This document shows, one piece after another, positions 1-5,063 of a stretch of 5,380 nucleotides of DNA (its first letter is position 1; each line of letters starts with the position of its first letter). The notes beneath the pieces were generated by a model, which was given only the letters and a program-made list of their open reading frames with translations, had not been told where the DNA came from and searched no databases. The DNA is from an uncultured Clostridia bacterium. GTDB taxonomy: Bacteria > Bacillota > Clostridia > TANB77 > CAG-508. The position numbers and the translations under genes are program-made. The DNA is taken from contig CALXJL010000090.1 in the NCBI GenBank assembly GCA_944388615.1, positions 1-5,380 of the forward strand. Direction: 5' to 3'.

Positions 1-1
1 T

Positions 2-310
2 ATGAAAAATGCAAATAGAATAAAAGAAATTGTGAAAAGTTACGAACAATCAATTAAAGAATTTGAACAAGAATTATTTGGAGAAAGTAATAAAACAAAA
101 AGTAAAAGTAGATTAGATAATTTGATAGAAGAATTTCTTAATATGGATAAACCAACAAAAGAAATAATTAGAGAATTTATAGAAAAAATTGAAATTCATA
201 GCGACAAGCAAGTTGATATTTATTTCAATTTTAAACCACTACAAGAACTAAATGACAGTTTAGAAAAATTTATATGTGCTAAAAAGGAATATGAGAGAAA
301 GGCTGTATAG
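2..310 (+). CDS. Large serine recombinase, C-terminal fragment (5' end outside window)
   Basis: The last ~102 residues of a protein whose body lies left of the window; the first ATG at position 2 is probably internal, since no SD can be seen and the family is normally about 500 residues. The fragment starts with a charged helical stretch (residues ~1-45, probable coiled coil). It is followed by a hydrophobic helix and the segment IREFIEKIEIHSDKQVDIYF, then NFKPL. An I-x-K-I-x-(I/V) helix followed by a short strand 'K-x-(V/I)-x-I-x-F-x-F' is typical of the extreme C-terminus of large serine site-specific recombinases of integrative elements. These enzymes cut and rejoin DNA at att sites through an N-terminal catalytic serine, which is not in view. 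The gene ends right beside an interrupted GH94 gene, as expected for a recombinase at the edge of its element. The assignment rests on sequence flavour plus context; the catalytic domain is not visible. Confidence 0.72.
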   Translation: MKNANRIKEIVKSYEQSIKEFEQELFGESNKTKSKSRLDNLIEEFLNMDKPTKEIIREFIEKIEIHSDKQVDIYFNFKPLQELNDSLEKFICAKKEYERKAV

Positions 311-358
311 CAAGGGTTTGTGACTAATGGAGAGAATATAAAAAATGGTCACAACAAC
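311..358. other. Probable mobile-element end / att junction inside GH94 gene
   Basis: The interval between the recombinase stop (310) and the first base that reads as GH94 protein (CAA TAT ACA CAT at 358-369, Q-Y-T-H). In GH94 enzymes QYTHAA is normally preceded by N-G-G; here the codons before it read Q-Q, and the frame is closed by a TAA at 325-327. Homology therefore starts at about 355-358. The interval also contains a 7-bp inverted repeat, TTGTGAC (318-324) and GTCACAA (348-354), which could be a recombinase-binding half-site. Inference: the crossover point lies near 350-358. The other end of the element and the missing 5' part of the GH94 gene are not in the window. Confidence 0.5.
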
Positions 359-855
359 AATATACACATGCAGCAATATGGGCTGTTATTGCAGAATCGA
401 TTATGGGAAATGCAGAAAAAGCAACAGAATTATTAAAAATGATAAATCCAATAGAGCATAGTAAAGTATTTGAAGCTTGTCAAAAGTATAAAGTAGAACC
501 GTATGTAATAACTGCAGACATCTATGGAAAAGGAAATCTTGCAGGAAGAGGAGGATGGAGCTGGTATACAGGATCGAGCGGATGGTATTACAATGCAGGG
601 ATAGAGTATGTTTTGGGAATGAAAATAGAAAACAATATATTAAAAATAGAACCATGTATACCAAAAGAATGGAAAGAATATACGATAAGATATAACTACA
701 ATAACACAATATATAATATAACAGTAAAAAATCAAAACGAAAAAAACAAAATAGATGAAAACAGTATATTATTCTTAAACAATATAGAGCAAAAAAGTAA
801 ACAAGTCCCATTAGAAGATAACTCTGGCATAAAAAATATATTAGTAGAAATGTAA
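355..855 (+). pseudogene. GH94 glycoside phosphorylase (NdvB/cyclic glucan synthase-like), 3' remnant
   Basis: This open frame (free of stops from 328) encodes only the C-terminal ~165 residues of a GH94 protein. Seen in order: QYTHAAIWAV (358-387), the NPIEHSK helix end, VEPYVITADIY (from 493), GRGGWSWYTGSSGW (about 544-585), and a final beta-rich tail with LKIEPCIPKEW and QVPLEDNSG. In the family, the Thr-Gly of the WYTG motif contributes to phosphate binding, and these enzymes phosphorolyse beta-glucosidic bonds. The wording resembles the phosphorylase domain of NdvB-type cyclic beta-1,2-glucan synthases more than classical cellobiose phosphorylase, but this is from memory. The catalytic Asp and the (alpha/alpha)6 barrel core are missing, and complete family members are at least ~800 residues. 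The ATG at 403 has no SD, so I treat the fragment as a dead 3' piece cut by the element on its left. The stop at 853-855 looks native. Confidence 0.82.
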
Positions 856-881
856 ACCCCTAGAAAAAATATAAAAGAAGA

Positions 882-925
882 CCTGTCCCTAATTGGACAA
901 AATGTCCAATTAGGGACAGGCTTTT
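882..925. terminator. Perfect 18-bp palindrome; terminator-like, possibly REP-like
   Basis: Left arm 882-899 and right arm 903-920 are perfect reverse complements (CCTGTCCCTAATTGGACA and its complement) around an AAA loop. They are followed by C and TTTT (922-925). Its position 26 bases after the GH94 stop suits an intrinsic terminator. The T-run is short, and an 18-bp flawless stem containing GGGACAGG is more than a terminator needs; such palindromes also occur as dispersed REP-like units associated with Y1 (RAYT) transposases. I cannot tell from one copy whether it is repeated in the genome. Confidence 0.8.
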
Positions 926-947
926 ATCTGCTACATTTATTGCTAAT

Positions 948-976
948 TAGACAAAAGTGGCTAAATGTGGTATAAT
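948..976 (+). promoter_or_regulatory. Sigma-A promoter of the repeat-containing membrane protein gene
   Basis: The -35 is TAGACA (948-953, five of six matches to TTGACA). A 17-bp spacer separates it from a perfect -10 TATAAT (971-976) with an extended TGG immediately upstream (968-970). Transcription would start near 983, giving a leader of about 40 bases before the ATG at 1024. It is one of the best promoter matches in the window. An imperfect inverted repeat (931-939 and 962-970) brackets the -35. Confidence 0.82.
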
Positions 977-1008
977 TAATATGTACTAATGAGTTTGTAG
1001 AGTTGATT

Positions 1009-1017
1009 GGAGATGAT
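1009..1017 (+). promoter_or_regulatory. Ribosome binding site that fixes the start at 1024
   Basis: GGAGATGAT matches the anti-SD complement GGAGGTGAT at eight of nine positions and lies 6 bases before ATG 1024. The frame is also open from a TTG at 1003, but that codon lies upstream of this SD, so 1024 is the supported start. Confidence 0.75.
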
Positions 1018-1023
1018 ATAAAC

Positions 1024-2310
1024 ATGGAATTAACTAGAGATATTTTAAATAGTTCAGAGGAGATTATTAGATCTGTAATTAATGGTGAGCTTACAGAAAG
1101 TGAGATTGCTAAAATAAAGAGATTAATTGAAAAGTCAAGCAATGAAGAGGAATTAAATAATAAGTTAGAAAGATATAAGAAGCAGATAGAACAGATATTA
1201 TTGACGGCAAGTAATACATTAGAGATGAAATTAAATGAAGAACAAGAAAGAAAAATCAGGGCTATTGTAGCTGAACCTACAAATAAAGAGAAGGTTTTAA
1301 ATGAGTTTTATTATGTTACAGATGAATTAAAAGAACAAAACAAGGAAAAGATAGCAAGAAAAAATTATTGGTTTGAAAGAGTTGAAAGAAGATTAGTAAG
1401 TAGAGGATTGACTAAGGAAGAAAAGGGATATATTATTAAGGTATTAGAAACTACGCCAAATGAAGAAAGGGTAGAAATAGAGTTGAGTTCATATGCAAAT
1501 AAGTTAGTAGAAAAAGATATTCAAGAAAGTGTAGAGAAAATCAAACCACCTAAAATTGACAAAAGATTTACTGATACTTCAGAGTATAGAGATTGGAGAT
1601 TATCTAAACCAGAAAAAAGATACAAAAAAGAAAAAGGAACTAGTGTGAAAAATAGAAAAGGCCCAAATTATAAAATGAGAAGAATCATAGCAGGAATATT
1701 AGCGACAGGAGCAGTAGTTGGTACAATAGGAATATCTAATTACATAGGTGATGCAAGAGCATTAAATGTACAAAAGAATTTTTCTGAAGAAAAAATGGAA
1801 CAAATATTAGAAAATGAGGAACAACAAGAAAAAAACATAAAAAATATAGATAACACATATGAATTCTATATAGATAACACAGACAAACTTACTCCAGACA
1901 GATTAAAGGCATTTGCAAAAAGAATTAAACAAGAAATAGAGTCAATATTAGAAACAAAACTTAATAAAGCATCAAAAGATTCGGATTATGATACTATGGA
2001 TTACGGATACATAGAAAATGGAGTGGATTCACAATATTATATAAAAATGGGAGACGAATTATATGGTAGTCAACTAATAGAATTAGTGGTAGGTAACCAT
2101 ATGAGTTATGATTTAACAAACTGTATAGAAATACTAGAAGAATTAGACTTTCCAGACGAGATAGAAGAAAAGGATATGAATAAATATATAAGAATTATCA
2201 GAAAAGCCAAAAAAGAAATGGATGAATTAGCAAAAAAAGATATAAGAATGGGAAGGCACATAAAGACAACAGACAAAACAGTAGAACATGAAGATGATGA
2301 AGGAAGATAA
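1024..2310 (+). CDS. Unrecognised single-pass membrane protein with three-fold helical repeat
   Basis: A 428-residue protein of a family I do not recognise. Residues 1-~165 are predicted helical and contain three ungapped similar units anchored at L23, L70 and L129. Each has a Leu, then hydrophobics at +8, +11 and +12, Asn at +17, Leu/Val at +21 and Leu/Phe at +25. Residues ~190-220 are very basic (KKEKGTSVKNRKG, KMRR) and precede one hydrophobic segment, residues 221-~240 (IIAGILATGAVVGTIGI). By the positive-inside rule the repeat domain is cytoplasmic. The ~188-residue C-terminal part, rich in Asp/Glu/Lys and with many Tyr between 300 and 345, would be outside. There is no signal peptide at the N-terminus and no catalytic motif that I can name. 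It has its own promoter and terminator, so it is monocistronic; its neighbours do not indicate a role. A sensor, scaffold or anti-sigma-like topology is possible, but that is only topology. Confidence 0.85.
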   Translation: MELTRDILNSSEEIIRSVINGELTESEIAKIKRLIEKSSNEEELNNKLERYKKQIEQILLTASNTLEMKLNEEQERKIRAIVAEPTNKEKVLNEFYYVTDELKEQNKEKIARKNYWFERVERRLVSRGLTKEEKGYIIKVLETTPNEERVEIELSSYANKLVEKDIQESVEKIKPPKIDKRFTDTSEYRDWRLSKPEKRYKKEKGTSVKNRKGPNYKMRRIIAGILATGAVVGTIGISNYIGDARALNVQKNFSEEKMEQILENEEQQEKNIKNIDNTYEFYIDNTDKLTPDRLKAFAKRIKQEIESILETKLNKASKDSDYDTMDYGYIENGVDSQYYIKMGDELYGSQLIELVVGNHMSYDLTNCIEILEELDFPDEIEEKDMNKYIRIIRKAKKEMDELAKKDIRMGRHIKTTDKTVEHEDDEGR

Positions 2311-2360
2311 TAATAAAAGGATTTTTTAGCTATCAATATAGTAAAAAATCCTTTTATTAT
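2310..2360. terminator. Bidirectional intrinsic terminator after the membrane protein gene
   Basis: Arms 2310-2328 and 2342-2360 pair perfectly over 19 bp (ATAATAAAAGGATTTTTTA and its complement). Inside the loop a further CTAT/ATAG pairing (2330-2333 with 2338-2341) can form. The GC-containing core AAAAGGA/TCCTTTT flanked by A- and T-runs allows termination from both directions. It overlaps the last base of the stop codon at 2308-2310. Confidence 0.85.
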
Positions 2361-2378
2361 GTAACTGGAAATTCAAAA

Positions 2379-2426
2379 TTGTAAATCAATTTTTTATATA
2401 AGTTGTGAATCAATTTTTTATATAAG
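2379..2426. repeat. Tandem 24-bp direct repeat upstream of the response regulator promoter
   Basis: Two directly abutting copies, 2379-2402 and 2403-2426, identical at 23 of 24 positions; the only difference is A/G at the fifth base (TTGTA versus TTGTG). Each copy ends in ATCAATTTTTTATATAAG. The second copy ends two bases before the -35 of the downstream promoter, where OmpR/PhoB-family activators usually bind direct repeats. On the minus strand each copy contains TTYACA, which resembles half of a PhoP box, although the 24-bp period does not match the usual ~11-bp spacing. The operator role is inference. Confidence 0.8.
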
Positions 2427-2428
2427 TA

Positions 2429-2457
2429 TTGCTAAAAGAAATATTGTGTGATATATT
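2429..2457 (+). promoter_or_regulatory. Promoter of the two-component system
   Basis: The -35 is TTGCTA (2429-2434, four of six). A 17-bp spacer separates it from the -10 TATATT (2452-2457, five of six), preceded by TGA (2449-2451) as an extended -10. The start would be near 2464, leaving a ~33-base leader. The weak -35 next to a tandem repeat is what an activator-dependent promoter would look like. Confidence 0.6.
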
Positions 2458-2496
2458 TGAAAGTATTAGAGATCTAAAAGGAAAGGGGAAACTTTC

Positions 2497-3246
2497 GTGG
2501 AGGAGAATAGAGAGAAAAATAAAAAAACAATACTAATAATAGATGATGAAAAACCAATTGTAGATATTTTAGTATATAATTTAGAAAAAGAAGGTTATAA
2601 GACATTATCAGCTAATGACGGTGTAGAAGGTGTAGAATTAGCCCTAAAAGAAAATCCAGATTTAATATTATTAGATATAATGTTACCAAAAATGGATGGA
2701 CTTTCTGTATGTAAAAAAATAAGACTAAATTTAAATGTACCAATATTAATGTTATCTGCTAAGGATGAAGAAATAGATAAAATTTTAGGTCTAGAATTAG
2801 GAGCAGATGATTATATAACAAAACCATTCAGTGTACGTGAACTAATGGCCAGAGTAAAAGCAAATTTAAGAAAATCAGAATTAAGAGATGAAAGTATAGA
2901 TGCAATAAAAAATAACTCAGAAGAACAAGAAAAAAAGCATGAAAATATTATAAAATTAGGAGAATTAGAATTAGACTTAACAAAATTTGAAGTGAAAGCT
3001 AGAGGAGAAGTTATAGATTTAACTTTAAGAGAATTCGAAATGCTTAAATTTTTAGCTACACAACCAGGACAAGTTGTAACAAGAGAAGATTTACTGCAAA
3101 AAGTATGGGGATATGAATACTTTGGAGATATTCGAACAGTAGATGTTACAGTGAGAAGAATAAGAGAAAAGATAGAAAGAGATACAAGGAATCCAAAGAT
3201 TCTTATAACTAAGAGAGGAATTGGCTATTATATAGCTGAGAAATAA
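2497..3246 (+). CDS. OmpR/PhoB-family response regulator (WalR/PhoP-like)
   Basis: A 249-residue DNA-binding response regulator acting in the cytoplasm, phosphorylated by a partner kinase, most likely the one encoded next. The receiver domain (~11-125) has the acidic pair D16-D17, phospho-acceptor D60 in LLDIMLPKMDG, switch residue S87 in MLSAKD, and conserved K109 in DDYITKPF. A charged linker (~125-152) leads to a winged-helix output domain (~153-249). That domain contains LTLREFEMLKFL, the recognition helix in RTVDVTVRRIREKIE, and the wing ending in KRGIGYYI. This wording is close to WalR (YycF) and PhoP of Firmicutes, but a walHIJ cluster is absent, so I give no symbol. The start is GTG 2497, supported by AGGGG eight bases upstream; no alternative in-frame ATG precedes the receiver. 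The tandem repeats upstream suggest autoregulation. Confidence 0.93.
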   Translation: MEENREKNKKTILIIDDEKPIVDILVYNLEKEGYKTLSANDGVEGVELALKENPDLILLDIMLPKMDGLSVCKKIRLNLNVPILMLSAKDEEIDKILGLELGADDYITKPFSVRELMARVKANLRKSELRDESIDAIKNNSEEQEKKHENIIKLGELELDLTKFEVKARGEVIDLTLREFEMLKFLATQPGQVVTREDLLQKVWGYEYFGDIRTVDVTVRRIREKIERDTRNPKILITKRGIGYYIAEK

Positions 3247-3254
3247 TCTTCATA

Positions 3255-3292
3255 AAAAAATCATAGGTAGCTAAAAACTACCTATATTTTTT
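3255..3292. terminator. Intrinsic terminator between response regulator and kinase genes
   Basis: ATAGGTAG (3263-3270) pairs with CTACCTAT (3278-3285) around a 7-base loop, followed by ATTTTTT (T-run 3287-3292). With one bulged C (3262), the upstream A-run and T (3255-3261) extends the stem by another seven A-T pairs, so it can also work in the opposite direction. It lies 8 bases after the regulator's stop and before the kinase's SD, so it should reduce kinase expression relative to the regulator. Confidence 0.8.
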
Positions 3293-3310
3293 GTGAACTT
3301 ATAATATATG

Positions 3311-3316
3311 AAAGGA
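3311..3316 (+). promoter_or_regulatory. Ribosome binding site that fixes the kinase start at 3323
   Basis: AAAGGA lies 6 bases before ATG 3323. The earlier in-frame ATG at 3308 has only AT-rich sequence upstream and would contain this SD inside its own coding region, so 3323 is the better start (five residues shorter). Confidence 0.7.
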
Positions 3317-3322
3317 AAAACA

Positions 3323-4738
3323 ATGCAAAGGAATATACAAATAAAAATAATAATATTATTTCTACTTATAGGTATAGTTATTATTGGAGTAATAGGGGTA
3401 AATGCTATTTATTCGATAAATCGAATAGCAAGTGAAAATAATATTAATTTAAATAATGAAGTACAAAATTTAAGATTTATATTTTTAATTTCAACTTTTG
3501 TATATTTAATAATGTGTACATTGATAGGGACATTTGTATCAAAAGCTCTAATAAAGCCGATGAATAAACTTATTAAAAGTGCAGAGAAATTAGCAACAGA
3601 AGAAAATATAGATATAAAAAGAATTAATAAAATGGAAAATAAAACAGAGGTTGATGAACTGGCAGATGTATTTAGTGTGATGACCACAGAATTAAAGCAA
3701 AATCTAGAAGAAGTAAACAGACAAAAAAATCAGATAGAAACCATATTATTACATATGACAGATGGGATTATAGTTTTTGATATAAACGGAAATGTAATGC
3801 ATATAAATCCAGCAGCTAAGGAGATGCTTAATATATTTGACAAGACAAATACATTCAAGTCAATATTTGAAAAAATAAATGTAGATATAAATATGGAAAA
3901 GATAATATATTTAGAAGATTGGACTACATCTGAGCAAAGAGTTAATATAGGAGATAGGTATCTAAATATATATTTCGAACCATATAAAGATGTAAAAGAC
4001 AAACCAGAAGGATTGATGGTTTTAGTGCAAGATATAACAGAACATGTAAAACTAGACAATATGAGAAAAGAATTTGTAGCAGATGTATCACACGAATTAA
4101 AAACTCCTATAACTTCTATAATGGGATATTCAGATACATTATTAGAAGGTGAATATGATAAAGAAACACAAGAGAGATTTTTAAATGTAATATCTTCTGA
4201 AGCTAGGAGAATGGCAAAATTAGTTACGGATCTGCTAATCTTATCAAGATATGATAATAATAAAATAACAAATAAATTTACAGAATTTGATTTAGGAGAA
4301 CTTGTAAAAAAATGTCAGGAAAAATTACAAATAGAAATTGATAAAAAATCACATCAAGTAGAATGTTTTGTTACTGCGAATGTTCCACCAGTAATAGCTA
4401 ATAGAGATGGAATAGAGAGAGTAGTATTAAATATAATGACAAATAGCATAAAATATACTCCAAAAGGTGGAGTTATAAAAATATATGTAGGGTTTGTATA
4501 TAATGATGCCTATATAAAAATAATTGATAATGGAATAGGTATTCCAGAAGATGACTTAAATAGGATATTTGAAAGATTTTATAGAGTGGATAAAGCACGT
4601 TCAAGAGAACTTGGAGGAACAGGTCTTGGACTTTCTATAGCCAAAGAGATACTAGACCAAAATAATGGAAGTATAGACATAAAAAGTAAACAAGGAAAAG
4701 GAACCGAAGTTGTTATAAGGATACCTACCAAAAGATAA
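3323..4738 (+). CDS. Membrane sensor histidine kinase, TM2-HAMP-PAS-HisKA-HATPase (WalK/PhoR-like)
   Basis: A 471-residue kinase that should autophosphorylate on His and pass phosphate to the regulator encoded just upstream. Seen in order: TM1 (~9-30), a short outside loop (~31-51), TM2 (~52-72), HAMP (~74-126, entered through the conserved ALIKPMN) and PAS (~138-240: MTDGIIVFDINGNVMHIN to LVQDITEH). HisKA follows with H257 in FVADVSHELKTPITSI, then the ATPase domain: N-box N370-N374 (NIMTNSIKYTP), G1 D402-NGIGIP, F-box ERFYRV, G2 GGTGLGLSIAKEI (431 on). All catalytic motifs are intact. The order matches WalK/VicK and PhoR kinases, but the outside loop of ~20 residues cannot hold the folded sensor domain of typical Bacillus WalK. 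Sensing is therefore probably through the membrane, HAMP or PAS. An intrinsic terminator separates it from the regulator, so it is likely expressed by readthrough at a lower level. Confidence 0.93.
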   Translation: MQRNIQIKIIILFLLIGIVIIGVIGVNAIYSINRIASENNINLNNEVQNLRFIFLISTFVYLIMCTLIGTFVSKALIKPMNKLIKSAEKLATEENIDIKRINKMENKTEVDELADVFSVMTTELKQNLEEVNRQKNQIETILLHMTDGIIVFDINGNVMHINPAAKEMLNIFDKTNTFKSIFEKINVDINMEKIIYLEDWTTSEQRVNIGDRYLNIYFEPYKDVKDKPEGLMVLVQDITEHVKLDNMRKEFVADVSHELKTPITSIMGYSDTLLEGEYDKETQERFLNVISSEARRMAKLVTDLLILSRYDNNKITNKFTEFDLGELVKKCQEKLQIEIDKKSHQVECFVTANVPPVIANRDGIERVVLNIMTNSIKYTPKGGVIKIYVGFVYNDAYIKIIDNGIGIPEDDLNRIFERFYRVDKARSRELGGTGLGLSIAKEILDQNNGSIDIKSKQGKGTEVVIRIPTKR

Positions 4739-4740
4739 AA

Positions 4741-4820
4741 TAAAAAAATCCAATTTTATTAAGAGATATTATTGAATAAATATTAATGTTTAATCTCTTA
4801 GTAAAAATTGGATTTTTTTA
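4741..4820. terminator. Long bidirectional terminator after the kinase gene
   Basis: TAAAAAAATCCAATTTT (4741-4757) pairs perfectly over 17 bp with 4804-4820. Beyond a small internal loop, TAAGAGAT (4760-4767) pairs with ATCTCTTA (4793-4800), leaving a 25-base AT-rich apical loop. A terminal T7 tract (4813-4819) serves the + strand and an A7 tract serves the other strand. It begins two bases after the stop codon. Confidence 0.85.
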
Positions 4821-4996
4821 TGAGTAGAGTTGCATAATAGAATTATATATAGAAATATAAAAAGCCATATATCCGTAAGGTTATCAGAAATATGAATAAA
4901 AAAATCGCATTTTTTAGATGAAATGTTATAAAAATGTAATAAAAGCCCACATAAAACCTTCCGTAATAGGCAGTTCACAGAATGAAAAGAGCAATA
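4821..4996. other. Non-coding stretch with two diverged similar blocks
   Basis: No gene is supported here: open frames on either strand are short and lack SD sites. Two blocks resemble each other in the same order: 4858-4889 (AAAAGCC, CATATA, TCCGTAA, GG, TCAGAA) and 4940-4982 (AAAAGCC, CACATA, TCCGTAA, GG, CACAGAA). The second is longer by an inserted segment. This could be a duplicated regulatory site or a degraded repeat in front of the dockerin gene. I could not match either block to a known riboswitch. Confidence 0.35.
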
Positions 4997-5025
4997 TTGA
5001 CTTTACAAATTAATAATTGTACTAT
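4997..5025 (+). promoter_or_regulatory. Probable promoter of the dockerin protein gene
   Basis: TTGACT (4997-5002, five of six to the -35 consensus), a 17-bp spacer, and TACTAT (5020-5025, four of six to the -10). Transcription would start near 5032, about 18 bases before the SD. The -10 is weak, so this is a moderate call. Confidence 0.5.
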
Positions 5026-5063
5026 GGAAATAACATGTAATATTCAAGTAGGGGGAATAGCAA

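Noticed and set aside
401..811. Minus-strand open frame of 136 codons, and similar ones at 924-1142, 2106-2336, 3409-3687 and 3730-4059
   Set aside because: All lie mostly or wholly opposite convincing + strand coding sequence, with low-complexity Leu/Ile/Ser/Phe-rich translations typical of antisense shadows in AT-rich DNA.
403..855. An intact 150-residue gene starting at ATG 403
   Set aside because: The frame carries GH94 homology upstream of this ATG (QYTHAAIW from 358) and no SD precedes it, so it is the tail of a truncated gene.
1003..1023. TTG 1003 as start of the repeat-containing membrane protein
   Set aside because: It lies upstream of the good SD at 1009-1017, which is correctly spaced for ATG 1024.
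2379..2426. CRISPR-like repeats
   Set aside because: There are only two copies and they abut without a spacer; no cas genes are present.
3300..3305. TATAAT as a -10 for a separate kinase promoter
   Set aside because: No -35 at a suitable distance (the TTGTGA at 3291 is far too close), and a start at about 3312 would leave part of the SD outside the transcript.
4821..5063. Riboswitch (cyclic di-GMP or other) in the leader of the dockerin gene
   Set aside because: I could not find the conserved cores of known classes, and the likely promoter lies downstream of most of this region, so it would not be in the transcript.
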